A DNA stretch of 7,417 nt, taken from Clostridiaceae bacterium AF10-41 (GTDB taxonomy: Bacteria > Bacillota > Clostridia > Clostridiales > Clostridiaceae). Positions within the stretch are counted from its first letter, which is position 1; every line of letters begins with the position of its first letter. The stretch covers positions 1-7,417 of the forward strand of contig JAQCTH010000110.1 in assembly GCA_027686065.1 (NCBI GenBank), given 5' to 3'. The position numbers were made by a program, and so were the translations under genes. Shown piece after piece: positions 1 through 6,320 of the stretch. Below the pieces are notes generated by a model. It was given only the letters and a program-made list of their open reading frames with translations, was not told where the DNA came from and ran no database searches.

Positions 1-52
1 ACTTAATTATATAAATAATTTGAAATATATAAAATTCATAATAATATAATAT

Positions 53-57
53 GGAGG
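53..57 (+). promoter_or_regulatory. Shine-Dalgarno site that fixes the start of paralogue 1
   Basis: GGAGG lies 5 bases before the ATG at 63. An in-frame ATG at 51 overlaps this site, has no ribosome binding site of its own, and would put two acidic residues ahead of the Lys-Lys of the signal peptide. It is therefore not the start. Confidence 0.85.
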
Positions 58-62
58 ATAAA

Positions 63-1094
63 ATGAAAAAAGTAAATCTAACATTTATTATAATTATATT
101 ATTTATAAATATGATTAATATAAAGCCTAAAGCAATTAAAGTTACAGAACCTATTCGTGCAGCAGTATTGCTTTATAAAGAAGATGATTATTTTATATCT
201 TTATTAAAAAATTCATTATTAGAGCTAGAAAATCAAAATAAAGATGTAATAAAATTCATAATTTATGATGGAAAAGATGATGAAGAATTACAGGATAAAC
301 AATTAGATGATGCTATAAACAGTCAAGTAGATGTTATACTTCTAAATGTTGTTAATGAAAAAAAATCTTGTAAGTTATTTGAAAAAATAAAAAAAAGTAA
401 TATTCCAGTTGTGTTTTTTAATAGAGAGCCACTTAATATAAGTAGTATTAAAGAATATACAAATAAGGCCGTATATGTAGGAACAACAGCTTGTGATTCA
501 GGAAATATGCAAGGAGACATGATAATTAAAGAATGGAAAAATAATAGTACACTAGATAAAAATGCAGATAACGCTATACAATATATTTTGTTCCAAGGCG
601 ATAAGGATAATTTAGAAGCTCAACATAGAAGTGAGTGTGTTATAAGAAGTATAGAAAATAAGGGAATAAAAACTATTAAAATAGCAGAAGAATTTTGTAA
701 TTGGGATAGAGAATGTGCAAAAAAAACTATGGGAAAATTATTCGAAGATCATGGAAATGAAATAGAAGTAATAATTTCAAATAATGATCAAATGGCAATA
801 GGAGTAATATTAGCTCTTCAAGAAATTGGATATAATTTAGGAGATCCAGAAAAATATATTCCAGTTGTAGGTATAGATGGAATAGATGAAGCTGTAAAAC
901 TGATTCAAAATGGGTTCATGACAGGAACAGTTATACAGGATTATGAAGCTATGGCAAAGGCTCTTTATAGAATAAGTGTTAATTTAGGAGAAGGAAAGCC
1001 TGCTTTACAAAATACGGAATATAAATTTGATTTAACAGGAATTGGAGTTAGAATACCATATAATGGATATTTGATTAAGAGCTCATTAAGATAA
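63..1094 (+). CDS. MglB-like galactose-type substrate-binding protein, paralogue 1 (type A)
   Basis: This 343-residue exported periplasmic-binding-protein-fold protein resembles the galactose/glucose-binding protein MglB, which delivers sugar to an ABC permease. The start is the ATG at 63, because the in-frame ATG at 51 is part of the Shine-Dalgarno sequence. Residues 1-24 form a Lys-start, Ile-rich signal segment without a lipobox cysteine; PKA at 22-24 is only a fair cleavage site. Positions matching E. coli MglB ligand contacts are mostly kept: D42 and F44 (DYF), N120 in FFNREP, R189, W214, N241 and D272. The His152 position is Asn183 and the Asp154 position is Glu185. The calcium loop is intact (D165, N167, D169, Q173, with E235). 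Cysteines 144, 192, 212 and 218 occur in all four paralogues; C103 is unique. It forms a pair with the next gene. The fold and family are confident; galactose itself as ligand is inferred. Confidence 0.9.
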   Translation: MKKVNLTFIIIILFINMINIKPKAIKVTEPIRAAVLLYKEDDYFISLLKNSLLELENQNKDVIKFIIYDGKDDEELQDKQLDDAINSQVDVILLNVVNEKKSCKLFEKIKKSNIPVVFFNREPLNISSIKEYTNKAVYVGTTACDSGNMQGDMIIKEWKNNSTLDKNADNAIQYILFQGDKDNLEAQHRSECVIRSIENKGIKTIKIAEEFCNWDRECAKKTMGKLFEDHGNEIEVIISNNDQMAIGVILALQEIGYNLGDPEKYIPVVGIDGIDEAVKLIQNGFMTGTVIQDYEAMAKALYRISVNLGEGKPALQNTEYKFDLTGIGVRIPYNGYLIKSSLR

Positions 1095-1103
1095 GTATAA
1101 TAT

Positions 1104-1108
1104 GGAGG
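1104..1108 (+). promoter_or_regulatory. Shine-Dalgarno site that fixes the start of paralogue 2
   Basis: GGAGG lies 5 bases before the ATG at 1114. The in-frame ATG at 1102 overlaps it, as in the other three paralogues. The site sits in the 19-base gap after the stop of paralogue 1, so the two genes are probably translated from one message. Confidence 0.85.
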
Positions 1109-1113
1109 ATACT

Positions 1114-2133
1114 ATGAAGAAAATATTTTCATTAAGTATATTAGGAATGATTTTTATGAATTTATTTACAACTAGTGCAAAAGCTAATATTAATATGAAT
1201 CCTATTAAAGTTGGAGTATTAATTTTTAATGAGGAAGATTATTTTCTATCTTTATTAAAAAATGATTTAAAGAAGATAGAAGATGATAACAAAAATATAA
1301 TAAATTTTATATTTTATAATGGAGAAAATAATCAAGAGCTTCAAAATCAGCAAATAGATGAACTTATGAATATGAAGGTAAGCGCTATATTGATAAATAT
1401 TGTAGATATAAATAAAGCTAATCAAGTAATAGATAAGGTAAAAGAAAAAGATATACCATTGATATTCTTTAATAGGGAACCCTTATCATTAGATGGTATT
1501 AAATCTTATAATAAGTCTTTATATGTAGGAACAGAAGCTTGTACAGCTGGAAATGTTCAAGGAAAAATGATAATTGACGAATTGCAGATTAAAAATATAA
1601 CAGATAGAAATAAAAATAAAATGGTAGATTACATATTATTACAAGGTGATGAAAAAGATATGTCAGCCCAAATAATAAGCGAATGTGTTATGAAAACTCT
1701 TGATCAAAATGGTGTTAAGCTTAAATATCTAGCATCCGAATATTGTAATTGGGAAAGAGAGTGTGCAAAGGAAAAAATTAAAGTTTTACTTGAAAATTAT
1801 AAGGATGATGTAGATATAGTCATTGCTAATAATGATCAAATGGCAATAGGAGCTATATTAGCTCTTCAAGAAATAGGATATAATACAAAAGATATAAAAA
1901 ACTATATACCAGTTGTGGGAATAGATGGAACTCAAGAGGCAATAAAATTAGTTAATGAAGGAGTAATGATGGGGACTGTGATACAAGATCATGAAGCTAT
2001 GGCCAATGCTCTTTATAGGGTATCAATGAATCTAGCTAAAGATAAGCCAGCATTGCAAGGAACACAATATGATTTTGATAGAACAGGAGTATCAATAAGG
2101 GTACCATATAATGGTTATATAATAAGAAAATAA
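1114..2133 (+). CDS. MglB-like galactose-type substrate-binding protein, paralogue 2 (type B)
   Basis: This 339-residue exported binding protein is the second gene of the first pair, 19 bases after paralogue 1. The signal peptide (residues 1-24) ends in SAKA, a good signal peptidase I site, and has no lipobox cysteine, so a secreted or wall-associated protein is expected rather than a lipoprotein. The Asp and Phe of the DYF ligand motif (42, 44), FFNREP, the Trp in CNWERECAK (214 region), the NND motif and the Asp of GIDG are kept. The residue matching the sugar-binding Arg158 of E. coli MglB is Ile188, and the Asp154 position is Ser184, so sugar binding is probably altered. The calcium loop is changed too: D164, N166, N168 and D172, with Asp234 in place of the usual Glu. 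The four family-wide cysteines are at 143, 191, 211 and 217. The coding region runs into an intrinsic terminator. Confidence 0.9.
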   Translation: MKKIFSLSILGMIFMNLFTTSAKANINMNPIKVGVLIFNEEDYFLSLLKNDLKKIEDDNKNIINFIFYNGENNQELQNQQIDELMNMKVSAILINIVDINKANQVIDKVKEKDIPLIFFNREPLSLDGIKSYNKSLYVGTEACTAGNVQGKMIIDELQIKNITDRNKNKMVDYILLQGDEKDMSAQIISECVMKTLDQNGVKLKYLASEYCNWERECAKEKIKVLLENYKDDVDIVIANNDQMAIGAILALQEIGYNTKDIKNYIPVVGIDGTQEAIKLVNEGVMMGTVIQDHEAMANALYRVSMNLAKDKPALQGTQYDFDRTGVSIRVPYNGYIIRK

Positions 2134-2165
2134 TAGCTGTCAAAAAAGATAGCTATTATTTTTTT
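2132..2165 (+). terminator. Rho-independent terminator after paralogue 2
   Basis: A 10-bp stem (AATAGCTGTC with GATAGCTATT, one G-U pair) closes a loop of six A and is followed by seven T at 2159-2165. It starts inside the stop codon of paralogue 2 and ends the transcript of the first pair. The A-rich left flank means it might also work in the other direction. Confidence 0.85.
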
Positions 2166-2300
2166 ATAAGCTAAAAATAGGTATTAAATATATAGATATT
2201 TCTTATACTATACTTAAAACCTATATTCATAAATAATTAAGCTAAATAAAAAAGAGTAATATATAAATCATATAATAAAATAGGTTTAATTAATCATAAT
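2166..2300 (+). other. AT-rich gap before the second binding-protein pair
   Basis: No gene is visible. A new promoter is expected here because a terminator lies just upstream. TATAAT at 2271-2276 and TATACT at 2204-2209 are possible -10 boxes, but neither has a convincing -35 box at the right distance, so the promoter is not assigned. An aaaataggt word occurs near both ends of the gap, at about 2175 and 2277. Confidence 0.4.
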
Positions 2301-2309
2301 ATGGAGGAC
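2256..2309 (+). repeat. Upstream segment resembling the DNA before paralogue 1
   Basis: Bases 2256-2282 resemble bases 22-48 before paralogue 1; both contain aatatataaa followed by a tcata/taata run. Both genes are then preceded by cataatatggagga or a close form. This fits an A-B cassette duplicated together with its leader. The composition is very AT-rich, so chance similarity is not excluded. Confidence 0.35.
2303..2307 (+). promoter_or_regulatory. Shine-Dalgarno site that fixes the start of paralogue 3
   Basis: GGAGG lies 5 bases before the ATG at 2313. The in-frame ATG at 2301 overlaps the site and is rejected as start. Confidence 0.85.
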
Positions 2310-2312
2310 AAA

Positions 2313-3347
2313 ATGAAAAAAATAAATTTAATAGGTATTATAATAGCAATATTAATAAATATACTTAGTATGGAACCTAAAGCTATTGTTAAAAATACAG
2401 AACCTATTCGTGCTGGAGTATTACTTTATAAAGGAAATGACTATTTTATATCTTTAGTAAGAAATGCATTAATAAAAATAGAAAATCAAAATAAGGATAG
2501 AATAGAGTTTATAATTTATGATGGGGATGGAAATCAAGAATTACAAGATAAGCAATTAGCTGAACTTATAAAAAATAAAGTAGATGTTATTTTTTTAAAT
2601 ATTGTAAATATAAATAATGCTGATAAATTATTAGAAGAAATCAAAAAAAGTAATATTCCAGTAATATTTTTTAATAGAGAGCCTTTGTCATTAAATGGGA
2701 TTAAAGAATATACAGATAAAGCAATTTATATAGGAACAACAGCTTGTGAATCAGGAAATATGCAAGGAGATGTAGTGGTAAAGGAATGGCGAGATAAAGG
2801 AATTACAGATAAAAATAAGGATAATACTATACAATATGTTTTACTGCAAGGAGATAAAGATGATTTAGAGGCTCAATATAGAAGTGAATGTGTTATAAAA
2901 AGAATAGAAGATAATGGCATTAAAACTAGTAAAATAGCAGAAGATTTTTGTAATTGGGATGGAAGATGTGCAAAAGAAGCTACAGAAAAGTTGTTTTTAC
3001 AATATGGAAAAGAAATAGAATTAATAATTTCAAATAATGATGAGATGGCAATAGGAGCTATATTAGCATTACAAGAAAATGAATATAACTTAGGTAATCC
3101 GGGGAAATATATTTCAGTTATAGGTGTAGATGGGACAGAACAAGCAAGACAAATGATTGAAAATGGATTTATGACAGGAACTGTTATTCAAGATTCAGAT
3201 GGAATGGCTACAGCTTTATATAGAATAGGAAGCAACTTAGCAGAAGGAAAACCAGCTTTACAAGATACAGATTATAGGTTTGATGTAACAGGAGTAGGAA
3301 TTAGGATACCTTATAAAGGATATTTAATTAGAAGTTCACTAAGATAG
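2313..3347 (+). CDS. MglB-like galactose-type substrate-binding protein, paralogue 3 (type A)
   Basis: This 344-residue exported binding protein is the closest relative of paralogue 1 in the window. They share EPIRA before the first strand, KSNIP, KEYT, TTAC(D/E)SGNMQGD and the C-terminus SSLR. The hydrophobic N-terminal segment ends in PKA at 22-24 and has no lipobox cysteine; cleavage by signal peptidase I is less certain than in the type B proteins. Ligand-contact positions of the MglB family look intact: D43 and F45 (DYF), FFNREP, R190, W215, NND and D273. The His152 position is Asp and the Asp154 position is Glu. The calcium loop is DKNKDNTIQ, with E236 as the distant ligand. The shared cysteines are at 145, 193, 213 and 219. 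It opens the second pair and follows a terminator, so it should have its own promoter. With paralogue 1 it is the copy most likely still to bind a galactose-like sugar. Confidence 0.9.
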   Translation: MKKINLIGIIIAILINILSMEPKAIVKNTEPIRAGVLLYKGNDYFISLVRNALIKIENQNKDRIEFIIYDGDGNQELQDKQLAELIKNKVDVIFLNIVNINNADKLLEEIKKSNIPVIFFNREPLSLNGIKEYTDKAIYIGTTACESGNMQGDVVVKEWRDKGITDKNKDNTIQYVLLQGDKDDLEAQYRSECVIKRIEDNGIKTSKIAEDFCNWDGRCAKEATEKLFLQYGKEIELIISNNDEMAIGAILALQENEYNLGNPGKYISVIGVDGTEQARQMIENGFMTGTVIQDSDGMATALYRIGSNLAEGKPALQDTDYRFDVTGVGIRIPYKGYLIRSSLR

Positions 3348-3356
3348 ATATAGTAT

Positions 3357-3361
3357 GGAGG
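3357..3361 (+). promoter_or_regulatory. Shine-Dalgarno site that fixes the start of paralogue 4
   Basis: GGAGG lies 5 bases before the ATG at 3367 and overlaps an in-frame ATG at 3355. The gap from the stop of paralogue 3 to the true start is 19 bases, the same as between paralogues 1 and 2. Confidence 0.85.
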
Positions 3362-3366
3362 AAAAA

Positions 3367-4389
3367 ATGAAAAAGTTAATTTTATTTAGTTTTGTATTAG
3401 TTATAATTTTAAACATATTTAGATTAGATGTAAGTGCTAATACTATAAATGAAAAATCTGTAAAAGTAGGAGTACTTTTATATAAAGAAGGTATTTATTA
3501 TATTTCTGAAATTAAGAAAGAGTTAGAAAAACTTGAAAATGAAAATAAAGATGTAATAAACTTTATATTCTATAATGCAGAGGGAAATCAAGAATTACAA
3601 AATAAGCAAATTGATGAGCTTATAGATATGAAAGTAGATGCAATATTGTTAAATATTGTAGATGTACATGAAGCAGACTCAATAATAAATAAAGTTAAGG
3701 AAAAAGATATTCCATTAATATTTTTTAACAGAGAGCCTTTATCATTGAATGGAATAAAGTCATATAATAAATCTATTTATGTAGGAACACAAGCTTGTGA
3801 CGCAGGTAAAATTAAAAGTGAAATGATAATAAATGAAATGAAGAAAGGGAATATAAAGGATAAAAATAAAAATGATAGTTTAGATTATATATTATTAGAA
3901 GGAGAAAGAGATAATGTAGAAGCTCAATTAAGAAGTGAATGTGTTATAAGAGATTTAAATGAAAATGGAATTAAAACTAATGAAATAGCCACTGAAATAT
4001 GTAACTGGGAAAAAGAATGTGCTAAAGAGAAAATTAATTCTTTATTTGATAAATATGGTGATAATATTGAAGTAATTATTTCAAATAATGATGATATGGC
4101 AGTAGGAGCTGTATTAGCCCTTCAAGAAAAAGGTTATAATTTAGGAGACCCAAATAAATTTATATCAGTAGTAGGAATAGGTGGAACAGATGAAGTTAGG
4201 GATATGATAAAAAAAGGATTTATAACAGGTACAGTTATACAAGATGCTAAAGAAAAGGCAAAGATTCTTTATAAAATAGCGTTAAATCTAGCTGAAGGAA
4301 AGAAAGCATTACAAGATACAGAATATAAATTTGATGTAACAGGAGTTGGAGTTAGAATGCCATATAATGGTTATTTGGTCAGAGACTAA
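3367..4389 (+). CDS. MglB-like binding protein with altered ligand site, paralogue 4 (type B, mosaic)
   Basis: This 340-residue exported binding protein is the second gene of the second pair. The signal peptide ends in VSA at 22-24, a good signal peptidase I site, and has no lipobox cysteine. The front half resembles paralogue 2 (EKDIPLIFFNREPLSLNGIKSYNKS), while the back half resembles paralogues 1 and 3 (RSECVIR, GIKT, ISNND, LGDP, FDVTGVGVR). Two sugar-binding aspartates of E. coli MglB are lost: the DYF motif is IYY (Ile43, Tyr45), and the conserved Asp of the G(I/V)DG motif is Gly272. R189 and W214 remain. The calcium loop is D165, N167, N169 and D173, with E235. Cysteines 144, 192, 212 and 218 match the other copies. 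The reading frame is intact, so this is a diverged gene rather than an obvious pseudogene; its ligand is unknown. No clear terminator follows. Confidence 0.88.
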   Translation: MKKLILFSFVLVIILNIFRLDVSANTINEKSVKVGVLLYKEGIYYISEIKKELEKLENENKDVINFIFYNAEGNQELQNKQIDELIDMKVDAILLNIVDVHEADSIINKVKEKDIPLIFFNREPLSLNGIKSYNKSIYVGTQACDAGKIKSEMIINEMKKGNIKDKNKNDSLDYILLEGERDNVEAQLRSECVIRDLNENGIKTNEIATEICNWEKECAKEKINSLFDKYGDNIEVIISNNDDMAVGAVLALQEKGYNLGDPNKFISVVGIGGTDEVRDMIKKGFITGTVIQDAKEKAKILYKIALNLAEGKKALQDTEYKFDVTGVGVRMPYNGYLVRD

Positions 4390-4450
4390 TTAATAAAATA
4401 AAAAAGTTAATATACTAGTAGTCTTATAGTAAGAGAGCTTGGATCCATAG

Positions 4451-4561
4451 ACATTATTGAAACTGCCTTTGGAAGGAACAGACTATAAACTGGATAAAGC
4501 GGGTGTAGCAGTTATGATACCATATAATGGTTACATAACAAGAAAATCAACCAATTTATAA
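4451..4561 (+). pseudogene. C-terminal remnant of a fifth MglB-like binding protein
   Basis: After an in-frame TAG at 4448, 36 codons encode a tail homologous to the ends of the four paralogues: LEGTDYKLDKAG, then IPYNGYITRK, ending in STNL and TAA at 4559. Paralogue 2 has QGTQYDFDRTG and VPYNGYIIRK at the same place. There is no start codon or ribosome binding site, and the rest of the gene is absent from 4390-4450. The fragment looks less AT-rich than its neighbours, so it may come from an older or different copy. Confidence 0.8.
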
Positions 4562-4570
4562 AATTAATCT

Positions 4571-4598
4571 TTTACAAGTAAAATTTTTATGTTATAAT
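4571..4598 (+). promoter_or_regulatory. Promoter of scfA (extended -10)
   Basis: TTTACA at 4571-4576 and a perfect TATAAT at 4593-4598 are separated by 16 bases, with TG at 4590-4591 giving an extended -10 (TGtTATAAT). This is a vegetative sigma-A type promoter. Transcription would start near 4605, giving a leader of about 29 bases with the site GGGGGAG at 4620-4626. It begins 10 bases after the stop of the fifth-copy remnant. Confidence 0.75.
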
Positions 4599-4633
4599 CG
4601 TGGAGTATTTTGGAAGAATGGGGGAGTATAATC

Positions 4634-4771
4634 ATGAAACATATTAAGACAATCAACAAGACGAATATTAAGAACAGTTTAGTAAAACCTGGTTGTAAAG
4701 AATGTGCTAACTCATGTCAATCAGCTTGCAAAACTTCATGTACAGTTGCAAACTTAGAGTGTGAAAACTAA
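4634..4771 (+). CDS. scfA: SCIFF ranthipeptide precursor (six cysteines in forty-five residues)
   Basis: This is a 45-residue RiPP precursor. The leader starts MKHIKTINKT, the hallmark of SCIFF peptides, and the core from residue 21 carries cysteines at 21, 24, 28, 32, 36 and 43 within CQSACKTSCTV and its surroundings. In this family the neighbouring radical SAM/SPASM enzyme links cysteine sulfurs to non-alpha carbons of acceptor residues. For the Clostridium thermocellum homologue CteA a Cys32-Thr37 thioether has been reported, and both residues occur at exactly these positions here. The start is set by GGGGGAG at 4620-4626. The gene has its own promoter and is followed at once by a terminator-like hairpin and then by the maturase gene. 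The mature role is not established; signalling has been proposed for clostridial ranthipeptides. Confidence 0.96.
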   Translation: MKHIKTINKTNIKNSLVKPGCKECANSCQSACKTSCTVANLECEN

Positions 4772-4779
4772 TTAACAAG

Positions 4780-4813
4780 AAGCGGCAACAAAGTTAGTTG
4801 CTGCTTGCTTTTT
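4780..4813 (+). terminator. Hairpin terminator/attenuator between scfA and scfB
   Basis: A 10-bp GC-rich stem, AAGCGGCAAC with GTTGCTGCTT (one G-U pair), closes a 7-base loop and is followed by GC and TTTTT at 4809-4813. No separate promoter for scfB is evident in the 31 bases left before its start. Partial read-through is therefore the likely way to make much precursor and less maturase; the hairpin may also protect the short scfA message. Confidence 0.8.
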
Positions 4814-4844
4814 AGTTTTAACAAAGCTTTTGGAGGGATAGAAA

Positions 4845-6200
4845 ATGTCTTTAATACACAAATTTAAGCAAGGTGAAAATTATTTTGTATTAGATGTAAA
4901 TACAGGAGCAGTTCATATAGTAGATGAGTTAGTATATGATTTAGTACATGATGAAGGAATGAAGAATAAAGAAGAAACATTAAAAAATTTAAGAGATAAA
5001 TATAATGAAGATACTATTATAGAAGCTTATGATGAGATAGTGGAGCTTATAAAAGATGGTTTATTATATTCAGAAGATAGATATGAAGATATAGCTCATG
5101 GATCAATGGATGATAGAGATTATATAAAGGCAGTATGTTTAAATATAATTCATGGATGTAACTTAAGATGCAAATACTGTTTTGCTGACGAAGGGGAATA
5201 TAACGGACATAAAGGTGTTATGTCAATAGAAACAGCTAAAAAAGCAATTGATTATGTAATAAAAAGAAGTGGACCAAGAAGAAATATAGAAATAGATTTA
5301 TTTGGTGGAGAACCAACTATGATAATGGATACTGTGAAAGAAATAATACAGTATGCTAGAGAAAATGAAAAAGAGTGGAAGAAAAATGTAAGATTTACTA
5401 TGACAACAAATGCTACACTACTAAATGATGATATGATAGATTTTATGGACAAAGAAATGGGAAATATCATACTTTCATTAGATGGAAGACAATGTGTTAA
5501 TGATAATGTAAGAATTAAAGTTGATGGAAGTGGGTCTTATAATGATATAATTCCTAATATAAAGAAAATGATAAGCAAGAGAACACCAGGAAAAACATAT
5601 TATGTTAGAGGAACTTTTACAAGGGCTAATACGGATTTCTTTGAAGATGTACAAGCTATGTTAAATGAAGGTTTTGATGAAATTTCTATAGAACCAGTAG
5701 TTTTAGAAGATGGGCATCCTCTTGCGTTAAGAGAAGAAGACCTACCAGAAATAATGAAAAACTATGATAAATTATATGAAGATATGGTAAGAAGAAAAAA
5801 AGAAAAAGACGGAGAATATAACTTCTATCATTTTAATGTTGATTTAAATGGTGGACCGTGTGTCTATAAGAGAATTTCAGGTTGTGGTGCAGGGTTTGAA
5901 TATGTTGCAATAACTCCACAAGGTGATGTTTATCCATGCCATCAATTTGTAGGAAAAGAAGAATTTAAACTTGGAACTATATATGATGATACATACAACA
6001 AAGATCTTGGCAAAGAATTTAAAAAAGCTCATATATATAATAAACCTAAATGTAGAGATTGCTGGGCAAGATTTTATTGTAGTGGAGGATGTCAAGCAAA
6101 TAACTTTAGCTTCAATGGAGATATGAAAATACCTTATGAAGTTGGTTGTAAAATGCAAAAGAAGAGAATTGAATGTGCAATTGCTTTAAAGGCAGAATAA
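4845..6200 (+). CDS. scfB: SCIFF maturase, radical SAM/SPASM thioether-forming enzyme
   Basis: This 451-residue cytoplasmic enzyme should form thioether crosslinks in the ScfA peptide using SAM-derived radicals. Residues 1-80 form the small RiPP-recognition (PqqD-like) domain that grips the leader; YFVLDVNTGAVHIVD is typical. The radical SAM core follows, with C105-x3-C109-x2-C112 binding the [4Fe-4S] cluster and FGGEP at 153-157 contacting SAM. The SPASM domain has all seven expected cysteines for two auxiliary clusters: C347-x12-G360-x4-C365, then C403-x2-C406-x5-C412-x3-C416, then C435, plus an extra C339. The site GGAGGG at 4832-4837 fixes the start. The length matches the family (CteB is of similar size), and no key residue is missing. 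It lies 73 bases after scfA behind a terminator-like hairpin, so expression probably depends on read-through from the scfA promoter. Confidence 0.96.
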   Translation: MSLIHKFKQGENYFVLDVNTGAVHIVDELVYDLVHDEGMKNKEETLKNLRDKYNEDTIIEAYDEIVELIKDGLLYSEDRYEDIAHGSMDDRDYIKAVCLNIIHGCNLRCKYCFADEGEYNGHKGVMSIETAKKAIDYVIKRSGPRRNIEIDLFGGEPTMIMDTVKEIIQYARENEKEWKKNVRFTMTTNATLLNDDMIDFMDKEMGNIILSLDGRQCVNDNVRIKVDGSGSYNDIIPNIKKMISKRTPGKTYYVRGTFTRANTDFFEDVQAMLNEGFDEISIEPVVLEDGHPLALREEDLPEIMKNYDKLYEDMVRRKKEKDGEYNFYHFNVDLNGGPCVYKRISGCGAGFEYVAITPQGDVYPCHQFVGKEEFKLGTIYDDTYNKDLGKEFKKAHIYNKPKCRDCWARFYCSGGCQANNFSFNGDMKIPYEVGCKMQKKRIECAIALKAE

Positions 6201-6278
6201 TTTAATTAGTTCACAATGCACAATTTACAGGGGAGATAATTAGTTTACTAAAGAAATATTGACTATAGTTTTTAATTT

Positions 6279-6320
6279 AATGGTTGCTACATAACTTTGT
6301 TGTGAAGCGATCATTTCTTT
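6279..6320 (+). other. Central hairpin of the palindromic element, possible terminator for scfB
   Basis: Bases 6279-6295 pair with 6299-6315 at 16 of 17 positions (three G-U pairs) around a TTT loop. The strand continues as T-C-TTT at 6316-6320, a weak U tract. No other terminator follows scfB, so this hairpin may end its transcript or stabilise its 3' end. Confidence 0.55.

Noticed and set aside
45..50. A perfect TATAAT before the first binding-protein gene
   Set aside because: Transcription would start at about 57, inside the Shine-Dalgarno site, so it cannot be that gene's -10 box. The real promoter is probably left of the window or is not recognisable in bases 1-44.
323..520. A 65-codon open frame on the minus strand
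   Set aside because: It is antisense to the first binding-protein gene, has no ribosome binding site, and its hydrophobic product is what AT-rich coding DNA yields in reverse.
4385..4435. A terminator after the fourth binding-protein gene
   Set aside because: Only 4-5 bp inverted words (for example ATTAA/TTAAT and CTTA/TAAG) are present, without a U tract.
4403..4465. A frameshifted upstream part of the fifth-copy remnant
   Set aside because: A frame reading SSLIVRELGSIDIIETA is open here, but it does not match the corresponding region of the four paralogues.
5252..5470. A 72-codon open frame on the minus strand
   Set aside because: It lies wholly inside scfB, whose frame has all family motifs, and shows no recognisable domain.
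5877..6158. A 93-codon open frame on the minus strand
   Set aside because: It mirrors the SPASM coding region of scfB and has no domain or start signal of its own.
6203..6245. Direct repeat TAATTAGTT at 6203-6211 and 6237-6245
   Set aside because: Nine AT-rich bases recurring once is expected by chance in this composition; it does not flank the element as a target duplication.
6259..6269. TTGACT and an overlapping TATAGT as promoter boxes
   Set aside because: TTGACT has no -10 hexamer 16-18 bases downstream, and TATAGT has no acceptable -35 (TAGTTT) upstream.
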